Source: CAG-411 sp050875145 (GTDB lineage Bacteria; Bacillota; Clostridia; Lachnospirales; Lachnospiraceae). From it: a stretch of DNA of 64,000 nt. The translations under genes and the position numbers were made by a program. Shown one piece after another: positions 52,199-60,705 of the stretch (its first letter is position 1; each line of letters opens with the position of its first letter). The DNA lies in assembly GCA_050875145.1 (NCBI GenBank), contig JBNMLH010000013.1, positions 1 to 64,000 of the forward strand, in the 5' to 3' direction. The notes beneath the pieces are model-generated. The model made no database searches and had not been told where the DNA came from. It worked only from the letters and a program-made list of their open reading frames with translations.

Positions 52199-52245
52199 AA
52201 GAAGCAGACCATAATGGGGATATGGTTATGCTTCTTTTTTTTTGT
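52199..52245 (+). terminator. Terminator of the short unit
   Basis: AAGAAGCA (52199-52206) / TGCTTCTT (52229-52236) with inner ACCATA/TATGGT, then a run of nine T. Very strong. Confidence 0.9.
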
Positions 52246-52309
52246 TGCAAATTTGTCGGTTTTGAAGAATTTAATTCTGGTGTATGAGGAACGCACTGGA
52301 TAGTTATGC

Positions 52310-52337
52310 TAATGTTTTAAAATAGAGTAGCCGAAAT
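52310..52337 (+). promoter_or_regulatory. Candidate sigma-28 promoter
   Basis: TAAT (52310-52313), 16 nt, GCCGAAAT (52330-52337), close to the sigma-28 pattern TAAA-N15-GCCGATAA. 36 nt before ATG 52374. Confidence 0.55.
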
Positions 52338-52373
52338 GTAACATAGAATATAGGAAAGGTGAGTGGGAAATCG

Positions 52374-55300
52374 ATGGAGATTGCAGGTAGTGTAAAATCA
52401 ACAAATGCATGTAAAATCAGCATGTCCAGAGAAGGAAAATCCGGGATGGATTATACAAAGCTTGGCATGAAGGGCCAGATTATTGTAGGAACGATTGCTG
52501 GAGTATCCGAGAAGATTTCCATTGACTTTAATGGTACGCAGGTGCAGGTACCAAAAGGTGCAGTACACAATGCCAGGGAGGGCGAACAGAGAAGTTTTGA
52601 AATAAGGGATGTATCAAAGAATAGTATTGTATTAAAGGAAGTGGAAAATGGTATAGACTCTGATAGTGAAGCTAGGGGAATGATTTGCACTATAGTGGAT
52701 AACGATCAGATGAATTTTGCAGATTACATGGAAATGAGTAATGGCACAGAGAAAGAACAGGAAACGGGCAGTTTGGATTCTGTGAGTGAACGTATGACTG
52801 GAGAAGATTGCAATGACATAGAACAAGAGGGTATGTCCATTGAAAAATATGAACTGGAACGTCTGGAACGAGCATTAGAGCGTATCAAACAACAAAGGCA
52901 GGCAAAGCAGGAAGGTATTGACCAGTGTGTAGAACATAGAGAAGATTATCAGAAAGAAATTGAAAAAGTAAGGATAAAAAATCAGGTGCAAAATATTGCT
53001 GGAAGTCCATTGGCAGAGCAGATTGCAAATGCTTTGACACAGGCAGATTTACCTGTGACGGAGGCAAATATAAAGAAAGTTTCCGGGGTTATGTACAGGG
53101 CAGCAGTTACACCGAATTTGTCTGAGTCTGCGATGAATTATATGTTGGAAAATGCACTGGAGCCTACGATAGAGAATGTATATCATGCACAATATGCAGG
53201 AAGTAGCAGTAAGTTTAGCAATTATAAGGTGGGGCAGGGAGTGTCTTATCAATCGCAGGTCGTATCTTATGAAAGTGATGCACAAAATGCACAGGCTTTT
53301 GATTTGACAGATACTTGGCAGGAAATAGCACCGCAGGCAGAGAAGATGTTGACGGAAGATGGTATTGAGGTAACGGATGAAGTAATGGAGCAGGCAAAAT
53401 GGCTGTTTGAACATGATTTACCTATTACAGGGGAAATGATAGAAAATCTTACTACGATGCAGGATATAAAAGAACAGTATGATCCAGAGGTGGTATTAGA
53501 ACAGGTGACAGAAGGAATGGCACGAGGTGAAAATCCAGAAGAGGTTTCTTTGCTGACACCGACTATGTCTTCTGTACAGCAGGCGGTTGATACATTTTTA
53601 ACAAAGGTAAATGAGCAGCTTCAAGACTTATCAGAAAACGATTTTGATATTTCTGTTGTTACAAAACGCAGACAACTGGAGGAAGTACGATTAAAAATGA
53701 CTGCGGATAGTGCCAGCCGATTACAGGAAAAAGGAATTGACTTAAATTTGGAACATATAGAAGAAATAATTGATGGGTTGCGAGACATAGAGGATGCATA
53801 TTATCAAGGACTATTACAGGAGAGTGGCGTTGTGGATAGTCAGGAAAATATTGCTATGTTGCGTGACACGCAGCAGTGTGTACAATCCTTAAAAGATGCT
53901 CCAAATGTTATTTTGGGTACTACACTTGTAAAAAGGGCAGAAATTACGCTAGAAGAATTGCAGGGAGAAGGAGCAAAGCAGAGGCAAAAATTTGAGCAGG
54001 CAGAAACTGCTTATGAGACTCTTATGACAAAACCAGACCGTCAATTAGGCGATAGTATACAAAAGGCGTTTCGTAATGTAGATGCCATATTAGAAGATTT
54101 AGGTATGCAATCTACAGAGGAAAATCAGCGTGCGGTGAGAATTCTTGCACACAATACTATGCCAATTACAGAAGAAAATATATACAAAATAAAAGAGTAT
54201 GATAGTCAGGTCAATAAGGTGATAAACGACTTGCATCCAGCAGTGACCGTAGAACTTATCAGGAGAAATATCAATCCATTGCAGTCAAATCTAGATGAAT
54301 TGGATACAGTGATTAATGGCATAAAAGAAGAACTTGGTATATCGGAGGATGAAAAATATAGTAAATATCTTTACCAATTAGAACAGAGAAATAGTATTAG
54401 TCAGGAAGACAGACAGACATTTATCAATATTTATCGATTGTTAAATAATGTACAGAAGATGGATGGTGCTGCAGTAGGTTATGTGGTACAGACAGATAGA
54501 GAACTGACGCTGGAAAATTTGTACACTGCTATTCGTACCTTGAAAAATGGAGGCGTAGAAATGCAGGCCGCAGATAGTACGGATATGCAGGATATTAAAT
54601 ATAGCAGAGGAACATTATTATCTCAAATGCAGGAAACCTTTTCTAATACGGAAGAGGGTGATATGGATATAAAGGCAAAATATTATCAGAATATAGTAGA
54701 AGAACTGACAGAGGAGATTTCACCATCTGGGTTGGAAAAAATGTTGACTGGAGAAACAGGACAACAAAAATTTGCAGATTTGATGAAGGAAAATGTGGAA
54801 GAATTACTTTGGAAACTTAAAGAAGCAAACAGACAGGTGGAACAGGAAGAGGGAAAAGATACTTCATACGAGAAGGAAAAGATAAAGATTTTACAACAAG
54901 TATCCGATAATAGTGATGCGGTTCTCTCTTATTTAAGAGCAGAAGGAATACCTGTTACAGTAGAAAATGTAATTGCAGCCAGTCAATTTGGAGAGATATA
55001 TAAGCAGCTTCAAGACAAAGCAAGAAAATTGCCAAAAGAGCAACAAGAAGAGATAAACGATACAATAGATGGAATGGCAGATGCTTTGGAAGATGCGGAT
55101 ACGATGCAATTACAGTATGAAAGATTGGAAAAGCAGGTAGAAAATATTCTACAGAATGGGTTTGCAGACAGACAGATTCATTCTATGGGATTACAGGAAT
55201 TGCGGGTTATGGCAAATAGTGTTGGATTAGCCAGAAGACTGGCGGGACGACAGGATTATCAGATACCAGTTCAGACAGGTGAAAATATTACAACTATGCA

Positions 55301-55646
55301 TGTGACAATTTTAAATGGCACCGAAGAACAGGGCAAGGTTACCATATCAACAGACATAGAAGGCTTTGGAGAAATTAGAGCAGAGTTTATGGTAAATGGA
55401 GATACGGTAGAAGGGACACTTCTTACCGATTCAAAGAAAGCATCGGAAAGTCTTCGTGACAGAGAAGGTGCGTTTGAAGATCGTCTGAAAGGACAAGGGA
55501 TGGAACTTGGACGAGTGATTTACGGATTACATACAAGGAGCATGGAGGCTCATAATGTAACAGACATGGACAATAAAAAAAATGCTGCAAAATTATATGC
55601 GGTAGCAAAAACATTTGTGAAACATATAGCGGCGTGTGTAGAGTAA
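52374..55646 (+). CDS. Large repeat-containing flagellar-locus protein with FliK-like C-terminus
   Basis: 1091 residues. It probably belongs to the DUF6240 group of Lachnospiraceae flagellar loci (from memory, not searched). Residues ~15-95 form a small beta-rich domain (GQIIVGTIAGVSEKISIDFNG). The long helical middle repeats a module like LPVTEANI / LPITGEMI / MPITEENI / LTLENL / IPVTVENV at irregular spacing. The last ~110 residues (TMHVTILNGTEEQGKVTISTDIEG...LKGQGMELGRVIYG) resemble the FliK hook-length-control domain. That suggests a secreted ruler or export-control role; this is inference. The start is ATG 52374; GTG 52359 overlaps the SD. fliC follows 43 nt later. Confidence 0.72.
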   Translation: MEIAGSVKSTNACKISMSREGKSGMDYTKLGMKGQIIVGTIAGVSEKISIDFNGTQVQVPKGAVHNAREGEQRSFEIRDVSKNSIVLKEVENGIDSDSEARGMICTIVDNDQMNFADYMEMSNGTEKEQETGSLDSVSERMTGEDCNDIEQEGMSIEKYELERLERALERIKQQRQAKQEGIDQCVEHREDYQKEIEKVRIKNQVQNIAGSPLAEQIANALTQADLPVTEANIKKVSGVMYRAAVTPNLSESAMNYMLENALEPTIENVYHAQYAGSSSKFSNYKVGQGVSYQSQVVSYESDAQNAQAFDLTDTWQEIAPQAEKMLTEDGIEVTDEVMEQAKWLFEHDLPITGEMIENLTTMQDIKEQYDPEVVLEQVTEGMARGENPEEVSLLTPTMSSVQQAVDTFLTKVNEQLQDLSENDFDISVVTKRRQLEEVRLKMTADSASRLQEKGIDLNLEHIEEIIDGLRDIEDAYYQGLLQESGVVDSQENIAMLRDTQQCVQSLKDAPNVILGTTLVKRAEITLEELQGEGAKQRQKFEQAETAYETLMTKPDRQLGDSIQKAFRNVDAILEDLGMQSTEENQRAVRILAHNTMPITEENIYKIKEYDSQVNKVINDLHPAVTVELIRRNINPLQSNLDELDTVINGIKEELGISEDEKYSKYLYQLEQRNSISQEDRQTFINIYRLLNNVQKMDGAAVGYVVQTDRELTLENLYTAIRTLKNGGVEMQAADSTDMQDIKYSRGTLLSQMQETFSNTEEGDMDIKAKYYQNIVEELTEEISPSGLEKMLTGETGQQKFADLMKENVEELLWKLKEANRQVEQEEGKDTSYEKEKIKILQQVSDNSDAVLSYLRAEGIPVTVENVIAASQFGEIYKQLQDKARKLPKEQQEEINDTIDGMADALEDADTMQLQYERLEKQVENILQNGFADRQIHSMGLQELRVMANSVGLARRLAGRQDYQIPVQTGENITTMHVTILNGTEEQGKVTISTDIEGFGEIRAEFMVNGDTVEGTLLTDSKKASESLRDREGAFEDRLKGQGMELGRVIYGLHTRSMEAHNVTDMDNKKNAAKLYAVAKTFVKHIAACVE

Positions 55647-55649
55647 CAA

Positions 55650-55682
55650 GGAGCATGGAGAGCCTTCATGAGGCGGAAGGGA
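55650..55682 (+). promoter_or_regulatory. fliC leader with four GGA motifs (possible CsrA sites)
   Basis: In the 43 nt before the fliC ATG, GGA occurs at 55650, 55657, 55675 and 55680. A small stem GCCT/AGGC (55662-55674) lies between the pairs, and the last two overlap the SD GGAAGGGAG. CsrA represses flagellin by binding GGA sites over the SD in Bacillus. No separate promoter for fliC is evident here. Confidence 0.45.
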
Positions 55683-55689
55683 GTTAATT

Positions 55690-57171
55690 ATGAAAATCAA
55701 TCATAATATTTCAGCGATTAAATCAAACATTAAATTACAAAGAACAAATGAAGCAATGGAGAAAAGTGTAGAACGTTTATCTTCTGGTTATCGTATTAAT
55801 CGTGCAGCGGATGATGCAGCAGGAATGGCAATTTCACAAAAGATGAAAACACAGATTCGTGGTTTGGATCAGGCATCTAGAAATGCCTCTGATGGTATTT
55901 CAGTTATTCAGACAGCAGAGGGTGCTTTAAATGAGGTAGAATCTATGTTACAAAGAATGCGTGAACTTTCTGTACAGGCAGTAAATGAAACAAATACAGC
56001 AGAGGATAGAGAAGCAATCCAATTAGAGATTGATAATCTAAGTGCGGAAATTGATCGTATATCAGAAGATACAGAGTTTAATACCAAGAAACTATTGAAT
56101 GGAGATTCTGATCGAAAGACATATTCAAGTAGCACTAAGGTGAATATTGTTTCAACATCAGATGCAGTTACGGCAAAAAGTTATAAGATTTCAGTAACAA
56201 AAGTAGGAGAAAAAGCAAAAGTGACATCCCCTGCAGCGATTGCGGAGACAGCCGCACCTGCATCTGGTAAGATTACGATTAATGGGGAAACAGTAGAAAT
56301 CGAAAAAGGAGCATCCTTGGCAGATGTGTATACACAATTAAGAGATTTGGGAAGCAGTGTAAATGTGGATGTGTATACAACGACAGATGCAGCAGGAAAG
56401 ACGCAGGGGGCTGTAGAAAAAGGTGCATATCTGAATTTTGAATCCAAAGAGGCAGGAGCAGCACGAAAGGTAGAAGTATACTGCGATAACAAAGACTTAG
56501 CAGATTTTCTTGGAATTGATACAAATTCAAACAATATGAAAGCGGTAGGAAAAGACGCAGAAATAGAACTTACTACTACAGCAAATAAAGCGGCAGATGG
56601 TTCAGAAGATGCAAAGACATTTTCTTTGGCTGCCACTGCGGCAGCAGATGGAAATAAAGTTACGATTTCAGATAAAGATGGATTTGAAATGGTTGTCATG
56701 TTAGAGGAAGATGCCTTAACTGATGCAGGTGGTAATGCAATTGCAAATCTGGATGTAGAGCTTACTGTTTTAGATGCAGGACCTATGACACTTCAGATTG
56801 GAGCCAATGAAGAACAGACCGTTAGTATCAGTATTCCAAAGGTAAATTCTGAAACTCTTGGAATTGAAAATGTAAATGTAGGAAATACAAATGCTGCGGG
56901 AGAAGCGATTACTTTATACGATAAGGCTATCAATAAAGTATCTTCTGTTCGTGCAAAGCTTGGAGCTTATGAAAATCGTTTGGAACATGCCATCAGTAAT
57001 CTGGATACATCAAATGAAAATTTAACAGAAGCACTTTCACGTATTGAAGATTTGGATATGGCAGAGGAAATGTCAAACTATACGCAGCTAAATGTACTAT
57101 CACAGGCAGGCACTTCTATGTTGGCACAAGCAAATCAACTGCCACAAAATATTTTGTCTTTATTACAATAA
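55690..57171 (+). CDS. fliC: Flagellin
   Basis: Filament subunit exported through the flagellar type III system. 493 aa: N-terminal D0/D1 (KINHNISAIKSNIKLQRTNEAMEKSVERLSSGYRINRAADDAAGMAIS, 1-~150), a variable middle (~150-395, Ala/Thr-rich) and C-terminal D1/D0 ending ...QAGTSMLAQANQLPQNILSLLQ. The TLR5-contact segment LQRMRELSVQAVN is conserved in type, with the Arg and Glu of the canonical epitope present. SD GGAAGGGAG. Followed by a strong terminator and the FliS-like chaperone gene. Confidence 0.97.
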   Translation: MKINHNISAIKSNIKLQRTNEAMEKSVERLSSGYRINRAADDAAGMAISQKMKTQIRGLDQASRNASDGISVIQTAEGALNEVESMLQRMRELSVQAVNETNTAEDREAIQLEIDNLSAEIDRISEDTEFNTKKLLNGDSDRKTYSSSTKVNIVSTSDAVTAKSYKISVTKVGEKAKVTSPAAIAETAAPASGKITINGETVEIEKGASLADVYTQLRDLGSSVNVDVYTTTDAAGKTQGAVEKGAYLNFESKEAGAARKVEVYCDNKDLADFLGIDTNSNNMKAVGKDAEIELTTTANKAADGSEDAKTFSLAATAAADGNKVTISDKDGFEMVVMLEEDALTDAGGNAIANLDVELTVLDAGPMTLQIGANEEQTVSISIPKVNSETLGIENVNVGNTNAAGEAITLYDKAINKVSSVRAKLGAYENRLEHAISNLDTSNENLTEALSRIEDLDMAEEMSNYTQLNVLSQAGTSMLAQANQLPQNILSLLQ

Positions 57172-57194
57172 TAGATGCAATAGAAATAAAAAAG

Positions 57195-57231
57195 AGACTT
57201 CGCATATCATTGTTTGCGAAGTCTTTTTTTG
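57195..57231 (+). terminator. fliC terminator
   Basis: AGACTTCGCA (57195-57204) / TGCGAAGTCT (57215-57224), then seven T; A-tract on the left. Confidence 0.9.
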
Positions 57232-57298
57232 CTATGCTTAACAAGTCAAAGATTAGAACCCCTTCTTATAGTTGTTACCTTTTTTTGGGGAATACTAT

Positions 57299-57325
57299 AA
57301 GGTAGTAAAAAAATAAGCCGATATA
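57299..57325 (+). promoter_or_regulatory. Sigma-28 promoter of fliS-like gene
   Basis: TAAG (57299-57302), 15 nt, GCCGATAT (57318-57325). Near-consensus for the flagellar sigma factor. Confidence 0.8.
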
Positions 57326-57375
57326 TAAAACGAGAGATGAGGAAAGAAAACGCAATACGCATAGGAGGCGGCATT

Positions 57376-57855
57376 ATGGAAAGAGAAAAAAGGCAGGAGT
57401 TTTCTGCAAGGATAACGCAGGCGAATCGTACAGAGCTTCTAGTGATTGTGTATGAAATTGTGCAGGAAGAACTGAGAGAGGCATTGGAAGAGTTTGAAAA
57501 GCAGGAACTTCAAAATTTTGACATTTCACTTCAGAATGCCCAAAAATTTCTAAATGAGTTGATGGGAACTTTGAATTATGAGTATAAGATTTCCTATCAA
57601 TTGTTATCTATTTACAAATTTGTAAATAAGATTATTATTGAGGCTCGTATGAAGCAGAAAGATAAAGACATAGAGGCGTGTATTCGTTTGCTTGATAAGT
57701 TACGATATGCATATGCAGAGGTTGCTTCTAAAGATCATGCAGGACCAATGATGTCGAATGTACAGAAGTTATATTCTGGTTTGACGTATGGAAAGGGTGC
57801 GTTGTCTGAGGTCTCTGTTGATGCAAATGGAGGTCATAGAGGTTTGTATGCATAG
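57376..57855 (+). CDS. fliS: Flagellin export chaperone, FliS-like
   Basis: FliS binds the flagellin C-terminus before export. 159 aa, mostly helical: FSARITQANRTELLVIVYEIVQEELREALEEF aligns with the FliS opening (YxxxxxxTASPxxLLxMLYDxAIxxL), followed by three helices. It lies directly after fliC, as expected. It is longer than Bacillus FliS (133 aa) at both ends. ATG 57376 follows AGGAGG; a start at 57337 lacks an SD. Confidence 0.75.
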   Translation: MEREKRQEFSARITQANRTELLVIVYEIVQEELREALEEFEKQELQNFDISLQNAQKFLNELMGTLNYEYKISYQLLSIYKFVNKIIIEARMKQKDKDIEACIRLLDKLRYAYAEVASKDHAGPMMSNVQKLYSGLTYGKGALSEVSVDANGGHRGLYA

Positions 57856-57941
57856 GCATAGGCAATATGCATGAAAGCCAGAAAAAGAAATAGGAAAGAA
57901 TTGACATAATTCACAAAAAGCGAAAAAATTTCAAAAGTCTA

Positions 57942-57968
57942 TAACGTTTTATGAAAATGGGCCGATAT
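57942..57968 (+). promoter_or_regulatory. Sigma-28 promoter of flgM
   Basis: TAAC (57942-57945), 15 nt, GCCGATAT (57961-57968), with the same spacing and identical -10 as the site at 57299. Confidence 0.8.
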
Positions 57969-58000
57969 AAAAAGTACAAAGAAAAAAGGTGGTGATTATC

Positions 58001-58282
58001 ATGAGAATAGATGCGTATAATGCGGTGAATCAGGTATATCAGACAACAAAGCAGACTCAAAAAGTTAATACAGAGAAAAAGATAGCAAAAGGTGATAAGT
58101 TTGAAATATCTCAGGCTGGAAAAGATTTAGCTGTTGCAAAGAAGGCACTTTCAGAAACTTCAGATATTAGGGAAGAAAGAGTTGCAGCAATTAAAAAACA
58201 GATGGAAGAAGGAACATACAAAGTATCTACAGAGGATGTGGCAGAGAAGATTTTAAATAGTATGACAGACTCCATTTTCTAA
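58001..58282 (+). CDS. flgM: Anti-sigma-28 factor FlgM
   Basis: Holds the flagellar sigma factor until the hook is finished and FlgM is exported. 93 aa with a disordered N-terminus and the FlgM C-terminal helices (AKGDKFEISQAGKDLAVAKKALSET, VAAIKKQMEEGTYKVSTEDVAEKIL). ATG 58001 follows AAAGGTGG; the frame is open to GTG 57989 inside that SD. It starts flgM-flgN-flgK-flgK-flgL and is preceded by its own sigma-28 site, giving negative feedback. Confidence 0.93.
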   Translation: MRIDAYNAVNQVYQTTKQTQKVNTEKKIAKGDKFEISQAGKDLAVAKKALSETSDIREERVAAIKKQMEEGTYKVSTEDVAEKILNSMTDSIF

Positions 58283-58298
58283 GACAAAAGACGAATAT

Positions 58299-58308
58299 AA
58301 GGAGGGGG
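58299..58308 (+). promoter_or_regulatory. flgN ribosome binding site with five consecutive G
   Basis: AAGGAGGGGG is an unusually G-rich Shine-Dalgarno 7 nt before the TTG start. It is exactly complementary to ten bases in the loop region of the C-rich small RNA (CCCCCTCCTT, 24659-24668). Confidence 0.6.
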
Positions 58309-58315
58309 CTTCCTT

Positions 58316-58828
58316 TTGGCAAGTGTAATACAAGAGCTGATTTCCATACTTACGGAGGAACAGCAATTATATGAGAAAATTATTCCGATAGCATCGGAAA
58401 AGAAAAATGTGATTATAAAAAATAACCTCGAATCTCTTCAAGAAATCACAGAACAGGAACAGTTGGCAATAGACCAGGTAACTGTTTTGGAAAAAAGGAG
58501 ATCCGAGGTTATTGTTAATATAGGAATATTATTAAACCGTAAGCCAGAGGAGCTTACATTAGAAGAGATAATTAAGCTGTTAGAGAAACAACCAAAAGAA
58601 CAAAAACAGCTTTCACAAATACATGATCAATTAAAACAAACCGTTCAGGAATTAAAAAATATCAATATTCAAAACAAATCGTTAATAGTACAATCCCTAG
58701 AAATGATAGAATTCAATATGAATTTGATTCAAAGCACAAGGATGTCGCCAGGGAACAACTATACGAAAGGTGCAATTACAGAAGATGCACCGGCTTTGCA
58801 AGCAGGGACGTTTGATGCAAAGCAATAA
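58316..58828 (+). CDS. flgN: FlgN-type export chaperone
   Basis: Chaperone for the hook-filament junction proteins FlgK and FlgL. 170 aa, almost all helical with long coiled-coil segments (about 3-130), fitting the FlgN family (LISILTEEQQLYEKIIPIASEKKNVIIKNNLESLQEITEQEQ). The start is TTG with AAGGAGGGGG upstream. It lies between flgM and flgK, its usual place. Confidence 0.85.
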   Translation: MASVIQELISILTEEQQLYEKIIPIASEKKNVIIKNNLESLQEITEQEQLAIDQVTVLEKRRSEVIVNIGILLNRKPEELTLEEIIKLLEKQPKEQKQLSQIHDQLKQTVQELKNINIQNKSLIVQSLEMIEFNMNLIQSTRMSPGNNYTKGAITEDAPALQAGTFDAKQ

Positions 58829-58865
58829 GCATAGTAAACCAGTATAGAAAGGAAAAGGTGATATC

Positions 58866-60692
58866 ATGAGCTTGATGACAAGTCTGTCTACTGGTGTTAG
58901 TGGACTAAAGGCAGCACAGACGGCTGTAAATACGACTGCTCACAACCTTGCCAATGTAAATACAAAAGGCTATTCCAGACAGGATATAATAAATGCAGAC
59001 AAGATTTATAATACAATAGGTAGTAGCCATATTAGTTATTCGCAAGTTGGTTTAGGAAGTGAAGTAGCAGCTATAAAACAAAGCAGAAATGTTTTTTATG
59101 ATAAGGCATATCGTTTGGAAGTAGGAAGACAGAAATTTTATGAAGTACAAAGTGAAGCTGTTTCAGAAATAGAAAATCTTATGGGTGAGATGAACGGAGT
59201 ACAGTTTCAGAATACAGTGGCAGATGTGTGGAATGCTGTACAGGAATTGGCAAAGGAGCCAGATAGTATAGTAAAGCGTACGGCATTTATAAGTACAGCA
59301 AATACATTTTTGCTTCGTGCACAAGATATATATAGTCAGTTGGAATCTTATCAGGTGAATTTGAATACACAGATACAAGCGTCAGTAGACCGTATTAATC
59401 AAATTGGAGAACAGATTGATACATTAAATGCACAGATTGTCCGATATGAAAGTGGTTCAGAAAATGCAAATGATTATCGAGATCAAAGAAACCTTTTATT
59501 GGATGAACTAGGAGAGTATGCAAGCATAAGTTATTATGAAGATGTGGATGGCAGGGTGTTGGTTAATATTGAGGGAACACAGTTTGTTAGCCAGGATCAT
59601 GTATATAAAATACATACAGAACCTTTAAATGAGACCACAACGATGCTAAATGCTGTATGGGGAACTGGAAATCCGGTATTTAACTTAGATCAGGGATTTT
59701 CTTCAGAAAAAAATACAGATGTAGGTAAGTTGAAGAGTTTATTGATGGCGAGAGGGGATGCGGCAGGCAAATATACAGATATTCCTTCTAAAACAGATGA
59801 AAAGTATAATAAAAATGGAACCTTCGATCAAGAAGTATATGACCAAGATGTAATTGATTACAATAAAACCGTGGGTTCTTATATTATTATGAACAATCAG
59901 GCTAGTTTTGATAAGTTGATTCATGCAGTAGCCACAGTCATTAATGATGTACTTTGTCCAAATAGTGACATGGATTCTGTGCTTGGAAATTTGGGATTAA
60001 CTACAACAGAAACAGAGGTTACTTATACAGACTATAGAGGAAAAACAGTTACAAAGAATTTAAGTGATGTAAAAATATGGGATGAGTACAATGCGGCGGT
60101 AGGCATGGATGAAGATGCCACTCCTAGAGAAGAGTTATTTTCTCGTCAAGCAGTAGAACGATATACAGAAGTGGAAATTGAAGTTGCTGATAAAGATGGA
60201 AATACATCAAAGAAAAAGATTTGGATTTACAATGAAGAAGATCCAAAGGATGAGTATACATTGTATACGACCAAACAGATGATTATGAATGAAAATCTGC
60301 TGGACAATCCATCTAAACTCCCATTATCAGCCAATAACTATCTTGGTGGTGTGGATGGATATGATGAGGGAACCTGTGAAAAATTAAAAGAAATTTGGAA
60401 TGTAGAGTTTGATACAATTAATCCGAATGTACTAACAAAACATACATTTACGGATTACTATCAGGCGTTAATTGGAAATCTGGCAACAGTAGGAAGAGAA
60501 TATAAAAGTATGGCAAGTGACCAGGAGGGGCTGGCAGAAGGTATAGATAGCAATCGACAAGCTGTTTCAGGTGTTTCTTCAGATGAACAATTGACGTATT
60601 TGATACAATTTCAATATGCCTATACAGCAAATTCAAGATATATTACAACGATAGATGAGATGTTGGCAGATTTACTAAATAAATTATCATAA
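58866..60692 (+). CDS. flgK: Flagellar hook-associated protein 1 (first copy)
   Basis: Forms the first junction ring between hook and filament. 608 aa: N-terminal rod motif LKAAQTAVNTTAHNLANVNTKGYSRQD, coiled D1 helix (NQIGEQIDTLNAQIVRYE...NDYRDQRNLLLDELGEYASI), variable middle (~330-500) and C-terminal helix EQLTYLIQFQYAYTANSRYITTIDEMLADLL. It keeps the canonical HNLANxNTxGYSR. Confidence 0.94.
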   Translation: MSLMTSLSTGVSGLKAAQTAVNTTAHNLANVNTKGYSRQDIINADKIYNTIGSSHISYSQVGLGSEVAAIKQSRNVFYDKAYRLEVGRQKFYEVQSEAVSEIENLMGEMNGVQFQNTVADVWNAVQELAKEPDSIVKRTAFISTANTFLLRAQDIYSQLESYQVNLNTQIQASVDRINQIGEQIDTLNAQIVRYESGSENANDYRDQRNLLLDELGEYASISYYEDVDGRVLVNIEGTQFVSQDHVYKIHTEPLNETTTMLNAVWGTGNPVFNLDQGFSSEKNTDVGKLKSLLMARGDAAGKYTDIPSKTDEKYNKNGTFDQEVYDQDVIDYNKTVGSYIIMNNQASFDKLIHAVATVINDVLCPNSDMDSVLGNLGLTTTETEVTYTDYRGKTVTKNLSDVKIWDEYNAAVGMDEDATPREELFSRQAVERYTEVEIEVADKDGNTSKKKIWIYNEEDPKDEYTLYTTKQMIMNENLLDNPSKLPLSANNYLGGVDGYDEGTCEKLKEIWNVEFDTINPNVLTKHTFTDYYQALIGNLATVGREYKSMASDQEGLAEGIDSNRQAVSGVSSDEQLTYLIQFQYAYTANSRYITTIDEMLADLLNKLS

Positions 60693-60705
60693 GGGGGAAT
60701 AAAGT

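Noticed and set aside
51711..52243. ROOL/OLE/tmRNA-type large RNA
   Set aside because: The length is similar to some large RNAs, but I can identify no diagnostic motif; kept as an unresolved unit instead.
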